Part shown: positions 18,499 through 26,388 of the stretch, piece after piece
Layout of the letters: every line of letters starts with the position of its first letter
How positions within the stretch are numbered: position 1 is the first letter of the stretch
Assembly: GCF_049568105.1 (NCBI RefSeq)
Contig: NZ_CP145335.1
Span: 3,534,001-3,598,000 of the forward strand
Direction: 5' to 3'
Source: Salinisphaera sp049568105
Lineage (GTDB): Bacteria > Pseudomonadota > Gammaproteobacteria > Nevskiales > Salinisphaeraceae
DNA: 64,000 nt
The notes under the pieces: model-generated
Databases searched by the model: none
Seen by the model: the letters and a program-made list of their open reading frames with translations, nothing else
Told to the model about the DNA's origin: nothing
Translations under genes and position numbers: made by a program

Positions 18499-19677
18499 TT
18501 ACGGCCGGGAATCGGGCGCTCGCAGACCAGGTTTGTCCGGGCTGTCCTCGTCGATCTGTTCGGCATGCCGCTCGGACAGGAAATCGCCCAGGTTGTGCAG
18601 TACGTCGATGTGTTCGCACAAGGTGCGTACGGCCACCAACAGCGGTACGGCTACGACCATGCCGACCACCGACCACAGCCAGGCCCAGAACGAGACGCTG
18701 ATGAACACCACGACGGTGTTCAGGCGCAGGTTGCGGCCCACCAGATAAGGGGTGGCGAACTGCCCTTCCAGAATATTGATGGCGAGGTAGATGCCGGCCG
18801 CGATCGGGGTCCAGCCCAACCAGTCGAAGCTGATCGCAGCGATGGTCGCAACCATCACCATACCGGCGAACGCCCCTAGATAGGGAATGAAGTTCAATAA
18901 AAAGGCGACCAGCCCGATCAGCAGGGCATTGGGCAGCCCAAGCACGGCCATGGAAGCACCAACCGCCACGCCGACCCCGAGGTTGATCAGGGTGATGGTC
19001 AGCAGATAGCGCGACAGCTTACGCTCGATATTGAAGGCGATGGCCACGGCCCGGCGCTTGTCGCGAAACGTTGGCAGCACGTGCACCAGCTTTTCATAGA
19101 ACATATCGCCCGAGGCAAGCAGAAACAGCAGCAACACCAGCGTGAAGCCGAACTGGGCCATGATCGGCGGTGCCAGCATCATCGCCGTTGCGGTTAATCC
19201 GCGCTGCTTGACCTCGACCTTTTCAACCTGGCGATCGGCATCGGATTTGGTCAGCTCCTCGATCTTGTCGTTGAACTGCAGCAGGCCGTTGAACGAACGC
19301 GAGACCTCGGCGATACGATGCTGGACCTGCCGCTCGATCCGCGGCGCGTTGTCGATCCAGTCGGAAGCGGGCACGGCCAGTGCCGAGACCAGGCCCAGCA
19401 GCAGCGTCAACAACAACAGCACGATGCCGATCGACGACAGCACCGGGGGTACACCGCGCCGATCGAACACCCGCCGCACCGGGCCAAACACCATCGACAG
19501 CAAGAACGCCAGCACCACCGGCACCAGGAAGTCCTTGGCCAGGCTCAACACCGCGATTGCGGCGAATACGAACAGACCGATCACCGCGATCTGCATCCAG
19601 CGGCCCAGCCCGCGCTGACTATCTCCCAGGGCGTCCGCTCGCGGCTGCCTGTCCTGATTGAACTCCGGCTCGCTCAA
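18499..19677 (-). CDS. AI-2E-family (PerM-like) transporter
   Basis: Membrane protein of 392 aa with about eight hydrophobic helices and a large extracytoplasmic coiled segment (about 115-170). The conserved C-terminal block NFIPYLGAFAGMV (about 265-277), ILEGQFATPYLVG (about 308-320) and the final helix pair are typical. Relatives export autoinducer-2 or act in Na+/H+ exchange; the substrate here is open. The start is TTG, supported by AGAGGAG seven bases upstream; the first in-frame ATG is at about codon 28 and would cut into the first helix region. Confidence 0.85.
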   Translation of the reverse strand: MSEPEFNQDRQPRADALGDSQRGLGRWMQIAVIGLFVFAAIAVLSLAKDFLVPVVLAFLLSMVFGPVRRVFDRRGVPPVLSSIGIVLLLLTLLLGLVSALAVPASDWIDNAPRIERQVQHRIAEVSRSFNGLLQFNDKIEELTKSDADRQVEKVEVKQRGLTATAMMLAPPIMAQFGFTLVLLLFLLASGDMFYEKLVHVLPTFRDKRRAVAIAFNIERKLSRYLLTITLINLGVGVAVGASMAVLGLPNALLIGLVAFLLNFIPYLGAFAGMVMVATIAAISFDWLGWTPIAAGIYLAINILEGQFATPYLVGRNLRLNTVVVFISVSFWAWLWSVVGMVVAVPLLVAVRTLCEHIDVLHNLGDFLSERHAEQIDEDSPDKPGLRAPDSRP

Positions 19678-19793
19678 GCCGCGGCTCCTCTATTCGCCCC
19701 GGGCGAGGCTCGCACCGGTAGACATCAAACATAGAGTAGCGCCGACCGCCCCGCCATAAGCATTTATACCAAGAGCCGCCGGCGGCGACCGGG

Positions 19794-20918
19794 CTAGTCG
19801 GCGTCGGCGATCGCCGGTTGTTGTGCCCCCGGGGTAGGCGCCTGCATGAGATCGATGAAGGCTTGGTCGAAAGCCTTACGCTCGAGCGTCATCTGCACGG
19901 TCGCAGCCGGACCGGTATGGGCGGCCGGCTTGGCCTGTTCGGTCCAGGCCAGGGTATCGCCGTAGCTCGGGCCGTGGCTCATGTCGGCATCGAGATAGAG
20001 CGTGCGGGTTTTGCTGACCAGGTCAGGATGCAACCAAGCCAGTGCAGCGATTTCATCCCACATAAAATAGCGCTCGGTATCGTACTGGGCCAGATACTGC
20101 GCGGCCGGGCTATCCGAGGAGGCGATGGTGTGCTGCATCTCGTCCGAATACCAGCTCTGTAGCGATATATCGACCGGTGTAACCGTGATTTTTTTCCAGT
20201 CGGCGTTGAATACGATATGCGCCGCCTCCGGGTCGAACCAGAGATTGAACTCGTGGCTCGGGCTGGTCGTGAACTCGGCGTTGTCGGTCACGGGTGCGAT
20301 CGAGCCGCCCATGACCACCAGCTGCTTGGCGGTCTCGGCAAAGCTCGGATCGATACGCTGGGCCAGCGCCAGGTTGGTCAACGGGCCGGCGGCATAGATC
20401 GTGACTTGCCCCGGGTGTGCATGCACGGTATCGATCAGATAATGCGCCGCATCCTGATCGCGCGGTGCCAGCGTCGGCCGGCCTTCCGGCATCTTCTGTT
20501 TGGCGTTGGGATCGGCCGGGTATTGCTCGGGCTCGGAGCCGTCGCCGCCCCAGGCGCCCAACCAGGCGACCTGGCCGTCGAAACGCTGTTCTGCCAGGGT
20601 ACGCTTGCGACTGCGCACCAGTGGATGCACCGCGCCCTCGTACACGCCGATATCGCGCCGGCCGATCAACTCCAGCATCCGCAGGGTGTGCTGGGTCTCG
20701 GCCGCCATCCAGGCGTTGCCGGTCACCATGGTGATCCCCAGCACCTTGACCTGGGGCGCCTGGATCAGCGCCATGGTCGAGCGGATATTGCTCCCCCCGG
20801 GGCCCGAACCGTCCTGATCGATCACGACCAGCTGCTGCCCGCTGTCGGCGGCGCTAGCGCCCGCCGCGGCCAGCAACAGCACCAAGCCCATCGTCAGCCT
20901 ACGCCCAAGTCGTTTCAT
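19794..20918 (-). CDS. Exported inosine/uridine-type nucleoside hydrolase
   Basis: Protein of 374 aa with a Sec signal peptide (cleavage near ASA/AD, residue 23), so it acts in the periplasm or outside. Nucleoside hydrolases cleave the N-glycosidic bond of ribonucleosides. The fold is recognisable by GITMVTGNAW, HTLRMLELIGR, VYEGA, IYAAGPLTNLALA and EFNLWFDPEAA. The usual calcium site DTD.G.DD is changed to DQDGSGPGG (about 33-41), keeping two aspartates and losing the last two. AGGGAG precedes the ATG. It stands alone, without a transporter gene beside it. Confidence 0.83.
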   Translation of the reverse strand: MKRLGRRLTMGLVLLLAAAGASAADSGQQLVVIDQDGSGPGGSNIRSTMALIQAPQVKVLGITMVTGNAWMAAETQHTLRMLELIGRRDIGVYEGAVHPLVRSRKRTLAEQRFDGQVAWLGAWGGDGSEPEQYPADPNAKQKMPEGRPTLAPRDQDAAHYLIDTVHAHPGQVTIYAAGPLTNLALAQRIDPSFAETAKQLVVMGGSIAPVTDNAEFTTSPSHEFNLWFDPEAAHIVFNADWKKITVTPVDISLQSWYSDEMQHTIASSDSPAAQYLAQYDTERYFMWDEIAALAWLHPDLVSKTRTLYLDADMSHGPSYGDTLAWTEQAKPAAHTGPAATVQMTLERKAFDQAFIDLMQAPTPGAQQPAIADAD

Positions 20919-21250
20919 TCATATCTCCCTATTAGCTTACGAACGGCCTGACTGGCCGGGGATCAAGCGATACGCATAAATCCCGCCAGATTGCGCCGCC
21001 GCCAGCTTATAGCGTCCATTCCCGGCCATCCAACAGCAACAAGCCCGGGGCGAACATCGCGCGCTGGCCTGTGTGTATTAGCGCAGCAACACACCTAGAA
21101 GATCCCAGCCGGGCAGCTGCGCTAGATTTCATATCTGGCCATCGACGAAGCACAAGCGACTGTATCGTCTATTTTTTTTGGCTCTGAAACGGCTCTGGGG
21201 CCATCGATCGGCACGCTATTGATGCAATTTGTCTTGCGCTTTCCGCTTTG
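20919..21250. other. Intergenic region, no gene seen
   Basis: A 332-base gap upstream of the GntR/ABC operon. It includes an eight-T run near 21172 and an AT-richer stretch toward its right end that probably carries the -35 of the operon promoter (TTGTCT or TTGCGC near 21228-21238). No open frame looks real. Confidence 0.4.
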
Positions 21251-21272
21251 GTGTTTTACTTATGTAACACAC
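21251..21272. promoter_or_regulatory. 22-bp operator, probable site of the YtrA-like repressor
   Basis: Arms GTGTTTTAC (21251-21259) and GTAACACAC (21264-21272) are inverted repeats with one mismatch around TTAT. This size and symmetry fit a GntR/YtrA dimer site. It overlaps the likely -10 region, 30 bases ahead of the first gene of an operon that encodes a YtrA-type regulator, so autorepression is the natural reading. Confidence 0.65.
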
Positions 21273-21301
21273 CACTTCACTACGACACCGAGACAAGTAC
21301 G

Positions 21302-21616
21302 ATGAAACACGCTACATTGCAGCTACTGACTGGTCTGATCTGTCTTGCGAGCGCATCGGCCGCGATCGCCGGCAACCCGATACCGGAACCGGCCTCCGCA
21401 CTGACTGGCTTCGACAACGGTATCCCGGTTTTCGAACTGCCTGAGGTCGTGGTCACCGCGGATGACGGCCCCCGGGGTCAACTGTCGCAGCGGCGCGATC
21501 AGCGCCCCGCGGTAGCAGATTCGCGCCGTGACCGATCTGACAGCAGCCGAACCGATCGTGCCGAGTACGCCGATGCTTCGGCCGACTACACCGCCATGCG
21601 CCTCGTCGATCGTTGA
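21302..21616 (+). CDS. Small exported protein at the head of the GntR/ABC operon
   Basis: Translation of 104 aa with a clear Sec signal peptide (hydrophobic core 7-20, cleavage near AIA/GN at residue 23). The mature part begins NPIPEP, has FELPEVVVTADDGP at about 45-58, then becomes Arg/Asp/Ser-rich and probably disordered. I do not recognise a family. It directly follows the operator, and the repressor gene starts 36 bases after its stop, so it is likely co-regulated with the transporter. It may be a periplasmic partner or a stress-induced peptide. Confidence 0.65.
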   Translation: MKHATLQLLTGLICLASASAAIAGNPIPEPASALTGFDNGIPVFELPEVVVTADDGPRGQLSQRRDQRPAVADSRRDRSDSSRTDRAEYADASADYTAMRLVDR

Positions 21617-21652
21617 GCATGGCAGCCATACAACGCAGTGATTGCTTTTTTG

Positions 21653-22021
21653 ATGCCCGAGCGCTGGAACGACAACGAACCCATCTATCGTCAGCTTCGT
21701 GCCCGCGTCGTGGCCATGATCCTGGATGGCCGCCTGGCCGAGGAGGAGTCTCTGCCCTCGGTCCGGCAGGTCGCCGCGGACTACCAGATCAATCCGCTGA
21801 CCGTGTCCAAGGCCTATCAATCGCTGGTCGACGAGGCGCTGGTCGAAAAACGCCGTGGCCTGGGCATGTTCGTCCGCCACGGTGCCCGCGACCAGTTGCT
21901 GGCCTCCGAGCGCGATCACTTCATTCGAGAGGAATGGCCCGCGATCCGGGCCCGTATCGAACGCATGGACCTAGATCCGGCCGATCTGCTGGCCCAGCCC
22001 GCTAAGGATAATTCGTCATGA
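21653..22021 (+). CDS. GntR-family regulator, YtrA subfamily
   Basis: Compact regulator of 122 aa with an N-terminal winged helix: IYRQLRARVVAMIL, then SLPSVRQVAADYQINPLTVSKAYQSL with the GntR recognition helix. Only a short dimerisation tail follows, which defines the YtrA branch. These repressors are nearly always encoded with an ABC transporter, as here. The ATG at 21653 is preferred to an in-frame GTG 15 bases upstream. The stop overlaps the ATPase start (ATGA). It probably binds the palindrome at 21251. Confidence 0.88.
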   Translation: MPERWNDNEPIYRQLRARVVAMILDGRLAEEESLPSVRQVAADYQINPLTVSKAYQSLVDEALVEKRRGLGMFVRHGARDQLLASERDHFIREEWPAIRARIERMDLDPADLLAQPAKDNSS

Positions 22022-22890
22022 CTGCCACCCCCGTCATCGAGGCCCGGGGCCTGGGTAAACGCTTTGGCCACAAGAGCGCTCTCGCCGATATCGATTTGAG
22101 CGTCGGCCCCGGCCGTATTCTCGGCCTGATCGGCCCCAACGGCGCCGGCAAGACCACACTGCTGAATCTACTGCTCGGGCTGATGCGCGGCGATGGCGAG
22201 CTGCGGGTGCTCGGCCACGACCCAATGGGCGAGCGCGGCGCGCTGATGCGCGAGGTCTGCTTCATTTCGGATGTCGCGACCCTGCCGCGCTGGTTGCGCG
22301 TACGCGAGGCGATCGAGCTGGTCGCCGGCTTGCATCCCAAATTCTCGCGCGAGCGCTGCCAGCATTTTTTGGCCCGTTCCGCGCTCGAGCCGAAAACCCG
22401 GATACGCGATCTGTCCAAGGGCATGACCGTCCAGCTGCATCTGGCGCTGATCATGGCCATCGATGCCCGGCTGCTGGTGCTGGACGAACCGACCCTCGGC
22501 CTGGACCTGCTGTTCCGCCGTGCCTTCTACGAGAATCTGCTAGGCGATTATTTCGATGCGGACCGCACGATTCTGGTGACCACCCACCAAGTCGAAGAAA
22601 TCGAGCATGTCCTGACCGACGTAGTGTTTCTGCGCGACGGGCGCAAGGTTCTGGATACCGATATGGACACCCTCGGCCAGCGCTTCGTCGAGCTCCGGGT
22701 CGCCCCGGACGATCTGGCCGCCGCGCGGGCTCTGCAGCCGATCGGCGAACGGCGCCTGCTCGGCAGCCATGCCCTGATTTTCGATCTCGAGACCACGACC
22801 GAGCCGGCCGCCCTGGATCGCCTCGGCGAACGACACAGCCCGGCCCTGGCCGACCTGTTCACTGCCTGCATGAGCGAGGCCAAGGCATGA
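22018..22890 (+). CDS. ABC transporter ATP-binding protein (YtrB-like)
   Basis: ATPase of 290 aa: Walker A GPNGAGKTT (39-47), a signature-motif variant LSKGM in the ABC position (about 128), Walker B LLVLDEPTLGLD (about 155-166) and the H-loop TTHQVEEIE. The signature has Lys-Gly-Met where LSGGQ is usual, a variant common in this bacitracin/antimicrobial-response group. It pairs with the membrane protein encoded immediately downstream (four-base overlap) and is probably a stress- or antibiotic-responsive exporter. Confidence 0.9.
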   Translation: MTATPVIEARGLGKRFGHKSALADIDLSVGPGRILGLIGPNGAGKTTLLNLLLGLMRGDGELRVLGHDPMGERGALMREVCFISDVATLPRWLRVREAIELVAGLHPKFSRERCQHFLARSALEPKTRIRDLSKGMTVQLHLALIMAIDARLLVLDEPTLGLDLLFRRAFYENLLGDYFDADRTILVTTHQVEEIEHVLTDVVFLRDGRKVLDTDMDTLGQRFVELRVAPDDLAAARALQPIGERRLLGSHALIFDLETTTEPAALDRLGERHSPALADLFTACMSEAKA

Positions 22891-23822
22891 ATTCGCTAGC
22901 GCATAACCTGGTCTGGCTGATCCGCCGCGAACTGATCGAACACCGCCGCTTGATGCGCACGCCGTGGGTGATCGCTGCGCTTTTGCTGGTGCTGAACATC
23001 GGCATGCTGCTGGTCGGCAGCATTCATCGCTCGAACATGCATTTGCAGATTCGGGCCGGCGCCAACAATCTGTTCGAGCTCGCGTCGCTCAATCTCCAGT
23101 CGTTGAGCGCCTCGGACACGGCGGATCTGGGCCGTGCGATCGCCCTGCTGCTACTGGCTACCCTAGCGATATTCGCCGTCGCGCTGCTGGTCAGCCTGCT
23201 GTCCTATGCCCTGTCCTGTCTGTTCGACGAACGCCGGGACCGCAGCATTCTGTTCTGGAAATCGCTACCGGTTGGCGACGGCGAGAGCGTCGCCGCCAAG
23301 GCGCTGGTGGCCTTGCTGGTCATGCCGGTGGTCTGGGTATTGATCGCCTTATTGACCGGCTGGCTGTCGATGGCGGTCTATCTGATTCCACTACTGCTGG
23401 CCGGGGCCGACAGTACGGTCCTATTTTCGCAGACCCATCTACTGTCGATCACGGCGCTCGTCTTAGCCGCGCTACCGGTTTATCTCCTGGCCCTGGCGCC
23501 GGCCGTCGGCTGGCTGATGATCTGCTCGGCCACCGCGCGTCGGCATCCACTGGTGTTGGCCATCATGGTGCCGGCCGTGTTTGCCGTCCTCGGCGCGCTC
23601 GGCCTGCCGAACCCGATCTGGCGCATGCTGGCCGGCCGTCTCGCGCCCCGCGACTTCAGCAGCGCCGTGTCCGCGCTCGCCGAACGCCGTGGGCTCGGCG
23701 AGGCGCTGGCTGTGCTCTACCAGCCGGTCGCCAGCCTGGAACTTTGGTTGGGCGTGCTGCTCTGTGCGATCTGCCTGATCGGTGCCACGATCTATCGACG
23801 GCGCTTCACGACGCTGATCTGA
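22887..23822 (+). CDS. ABC transporter permease subunit
   Basis: Membrane protein of 311 aa with about six hydrophobic helices. A cytoplasmic N-terminal helix pair (RRELIEHRRLMRTPW) precedes the first span. The block CLFDERRDRSILFWKSLP, at about residue 112, recurs in YtrC/D-type permeases. It forms the transport pore with the overlapping ATPase. A gene with a tandem repeat follows 32 bases downstream. Confidence 0.85.
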   Translation: MNSLAHNLVWLIRRELIEHRRLMRTPWVIAALLLVLNIGMLLVGSIHRSNMHLQIRAGANNLFELASLNLQSLSASDTADLGRAIALLLLATLAIFAVALLVSLLSYALSCLFDERRDRSILFWKSLPVGDGESVAAKALVALLVMPVVWVLIALLTGWLSMAVYLIPLLLAGADSTVLFSQTHLLSITALVLAALPVYLLALAPAVGWLMICSATARRHPLVLAIMVPAVFAVLGALGLPNPIWRMLAGRLAPRDFSSAVSALAERRGLGEALAVLYQPVASLELWLGVLLCAICLIGATIYRRRFTTLI

Positions 23823-23854
23823 GCGCGACCAGACGCGCAAAAGAGAAACGAATC

Positions 23855-24319
23855 ATGACTATCCAACCCACCCTCGTCATGCTCGCGATGCTGATCGGCT
23901 TGGGCAACGAACGCGTGCCGCTCAGCCCAGTTCAGCCCAGTTCAGCCCAGTTCAGCCCAGTTCAGCCCAGTTCAGCCCAGTTCAGCCCAGTTCAGCAGAG
24001 CGATGTGGCCCGTTTTTTTCAAAACGCCCGGCAATTGCCGGCCGCGGGCCGGGCGATCGGGCATTCCGTGGCCGACTCGGTCGTCGCGCTGCTCGGTATC
24101 GTATGGCATGACGTCATACACGGGCATTTCGATCGTATCGGCGCCGATATAACCCAGCGGGTTTCGCCTGTTGCCACCGCCCTCGGCCCATTCTGTCGAC
24201 AGCTCGCCGCAACGGTATCTGCCCAGCAACAATTAACGGGCGACCTACCGCGATTTGCACCGTATGCTGTACTGAAACCGTCGAGCAGCCGTCGCTGTGA
24301 AGCGCATACCGTTTCCTAG
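23855..24319 (+). CDS. Hypothetical protein with an in-frame decamer repeat tract
   Basis: Translation of 154 aa with a hydrophobic N-terminus (TLVMLAMLIGLGN), then 25 residues from the repeat (SPVQPSSAQF units), then an amphipathic region ADSVVALLGIVWHDVIHGHF and a basic tail. No family is recognised. It lies 32 bases after the permease gene in the same operon. Because the repeat unit is 10 bp, gain or loss of one unit shifts the frame: the two alternative frames after the tract run only about 35-50 codons before a stop. The present frame is the longest. Confidence 0.5.
   Translation: MTIQPTLVMLAMLIGLGNERVPLSPVQPSSAQFSPVQPSSAQFSPVQQSDVARFFQNARQLPAAGRAIGHSVADSVVALLGIVWHDVIHGHFDRIGADITQRVSPVATALGPFCRQLAATVSAQQQLTGDLPRFAPYAVLKPSSSRRCEAHTVS
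23922..23996 (+). repeat. 10-bp tandem repeat (about 7.5 copies)
   Basis: TTCAGCCCAG occurs six times without error at 23931-23990, flanked by partial units (23922-23930 and 23991-23996). It is inside the reading frame starting at 23855. A perfect array whose unit length is not a multiple of three is prone to slippage and frame switching. Confidence 0.95.
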
Positions 24320-24384
24320 GCCATCTAGAGCCACCGACGACCAGAACCGGCTGCCCAGTCTGCTGCTTACAGGGAGAACGCCAT

Positions 24385-25110
24385 ATGAAAAAACTCTTGG
24401 GTCTGATCGCGGCGACGACGCTCTCAACCGTCGTCGCCGGCTGTGCGACCACCAGCGAAAAACAGAACTACACCGAAAAACTACAAGAACAGGCCGCACT
24501 GGCCGGTCGCGCTGCGACCGTGCTGCAGCAGCAGATGCTGCAGCCGAGCCAACGGCGTATTCCCAAGGACTTGGTTAAAAAGACCCGCTGTATCGCGGTC
24601 TTTCCCAAGGTCACCCAGGCCGGATTCATTCTGGGCGGCCAGCGCGGGCGCGGGCTGATCAGCTGTCGTCAGCGCAGCGGCGACTTCACCGACGCGCCAC
24701 CAGCGGTCTATTCCCTGTCGGCGGCCAGCATCGGCCTCCAGGCGGGGGCGGCCCAGCGCGCCGTGGTGCTGTTGTTCACCACCCAGCAGAGCGTGCGTGC
24801 GGTCCTGGATGCGCAGGTCAAACTCGGCTCGCAGGTCAGCGTATCGGCTGGCCCGACCGGCTACGACCAGAGCGTCAACAGCGCCGCGCCGATCGTCGCC
24901 TATGGCATCGCCCGCAAGGGCCTGTACGCCGGCCTAAACCTGGGCGGCGGCAAGGTCGAGTTCGATCGCGATGCCAATACTGCGATCTACGGACCGAACC
25001 CAACCCCGCGTAAAGTGCTGCTACAGACACCGCAGGTGCCACAGTCGATGCAGACCTATGCCGGTGCGGTCGAAGATTTCACCAACGAGGCACTGCAGGA
25101 CAGCCAATAA
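24385..25110 (+). CDS. SYLF/YSC84-domain lipoprotein
   Basis: Lipoprotein of 241 aa with lipobox VAGC (Cys20). The SYLF domain starts with the conserved helix (IPKDLVKKTRCIAVFPKV..AGFILGGQRGRG) and continues through IGLQAGAAQRAVVLLFT and SVSAGPTG. The domain binds phosphoinositides in eukaryotes; bacterial members are envelope lipoproteins of unclear function. A good ribosome site (AGGGAG) precedes the ATG. It may be the last gene of the GntR/ABC operon, 65 bases after the repeat-containing gene. Confidence 0.85.
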   Translation: MKKLLGLIAATTLSTVVAGCATTSEKQNYTEKLQEQAALAGRAATVLQQQMLQPSQRRIPKDLVKKTRCIAVFPKVTQAGFILGGQRGRGLISCRQRSGDFTDAPPAVYSLSAASIGLQAGAAQRAVVLLFTTQQSVRAVLDAQVKLGSQVSVSAGPTGYDQSVNSAAPIVAYGIARKGLYAGLNLGGGKVEFDRDANTAIYGPNPTPRKVLLQTPQVPQSMQTYAGAVEDFTNEALQDSQ

Positions 25111-25402
25111 AACCAACGGCTGATGCATCCGTGGGCGATCTTGCCTGCGGGTGCTGCGCTGGTCTGTGCCGGTTATTGCCTACGACCGTTCCGCTGAAGG
25201 CTGGCGCTCCGCGCCAATGCGGATGGGTGCTGCGGGCAACCTAGCTTATCGGCCCCGCTCGGGCCGGCTTATTGTGCAGCGATCGATGCATTGCTGGGCA
25301 CGGCTTTGGCCGGCGGCTACACCACACATCGACAGTCGCTGGCCCGAACTTCAGACAAGGCAGGGCCCGTATGTCGGGCACTGAGCCGGGTCGCAGCCTG
25401 CG

Positions 25403-25675
25403 CTAGGGCGGGTCGAGGTTTCGCCCGAGCGCCGCGTCGCTGTCCCAAATCGTGGCTGGCAGGGCACGAGCCGCAGGTTCCGAGCGTGCCACGCTCAAGG
25501 CTCGTAACGCAGCTACATGCGATTTGGGGCACACCCCTTCGGGACAACGGCTGGTTGGGCGCAATCCAGTGTTGTCGCTCACGGACGTAGCAGCACTACG
25601 CCGCACTCGCGGCGCCTTGGCTTGCGGCCTAACAGCCCTTGGCCCGGCCTCGTACAAAACCTCAGCACGCTCTAG
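25403..25675 (+). repeat. CTAG-ended intergenic repeat, copy B (273 bp)
   Basis: The left end CTAGGGCGGGTCGAGGTTT and right end AAACCTCAGCACGCTCTAG are imperfect inverted repeats (15 of 19). Inside are CCCAAATCG...CGATTTGGG and GTTGGGCGCAA...TTGCGGCCTAAC, two further inverted pairs. CTAG stands at both ends. It separates the SYLF gene and the methyltransferase gene. The 290 bases between the SYLF stop and this copy contain no gene I can support. Confidence 0.85.
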
Positions 25676-25707
25676 GATAGAGGCTCATTTGTTCGGAACG
25701 ATCATGC

Positions 25708-26367
25708 ATGAGCGATCCATCCAGCTTTGAACAGCATGCCCAGATTGGCGGCGCCCTATCGCTCGAAGGCGATACCCAACGCATTAGTGATTACTATCGC
25801 GACTGGGCACAGAGCTACGACGACGACCTAAGCGCCGAGACCTACCACGCCCCGGATTTGATGGGCGACTGGTTGGTCGAACTGGCGGCTGCCCGCGGCC
25901 TTGGCACACCCGGTAAGCTACGGGTTTTCGATGCTGGCTGTGGTACCGGGCTGCTCGGTCTGGCCCTGGCGCGCTGCGGCATTAGGATACTCAGCGGTGC
26001 GGATCTCAGCCCGGAAATGGTCGAGCAGGCGCGTCAGACCAAGGCCTATCGCGACCTGCACGGCGATATCGATCTCAACCAACCATTGCCCGCCGAGCTG
26101 GCCGGCCCGTTCGACGCAGTCATGGCCGCCGGCGTATTCACCCAGGGCCATGTCGGCCCAGACGCCCTCGACGGCCTAATCGATACGCTCGCCCCGGGCG
26201 GACTGTTGATCATTAGCGTACGCGACGGCTATCGCGATCTCTACGACCTGGACGCGACTTTGGACGCCCTGGTCGAGGCCGGCCGGGTCGAACGCGTCGA
26301 CCGCAAGGCCGACGCCCCCTATGTCGGCGCTGATACGGCCGACTACTACGCACTGGCACGCTGCTAG
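25708..26367 (+). CDS. Class I SAM-dependent methyltransferase
   Basis: Enzyme of 219 aa. Motif I VFDAGCGTGLLGLAL is at about residue 72, the acidic SAM contact GADLSPEMVEQAR follows, and PFDAVMAAGVFTQGHV and LAPGGLLIISVRDGY are the later core motifs. The N-terminal ISDYYRDWAQSYDDDL is typical of the WBSCR27/UbiE-like group. The acceptor is unknown. It is a single gene behind repeat copy B and convergent with nadA, with a short hairpin between. Confidence 0.85.
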   Translation: MSDPSSFEQHAQIGGALSLEGDTQRISDYYRDWAQSYDDDLSAETYHAPDLMGDWLVELAAARGLGTPGKLRVFDAGCGTGLLGLALARCGIRILSGADLSPEMVEQARQTKAYRDLHGDIDLNQPLPAELAGPFDAVMAAGVFTQGHVGPDALDGLIDTLAPGGLLIISVRDGYRDLYDLDATLDALVEAGRVERVDRKADAPYVGADTADYYALARC

Positions 26368-26381
26368 CCGACCCCGTCGGC
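26367..26381. terminator. Hairpin between methyltransferase and nadA stops
   Basis: GCCGAC-CCC-GTCGGC, a compact 6-bp stem starting on the last base of the methyltransferase stop codon. No U-tract; it could serve both convergent genes. Confidence 0.45.
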
Positions 26382-26388
26382 CGGTCGA

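Noticed and set aside
23922..23996. Tandem decamers as a CRISPR-like array
   Set aside because: No spacers; units are contiguous 10-mers, so it is a simple tandem repeat.
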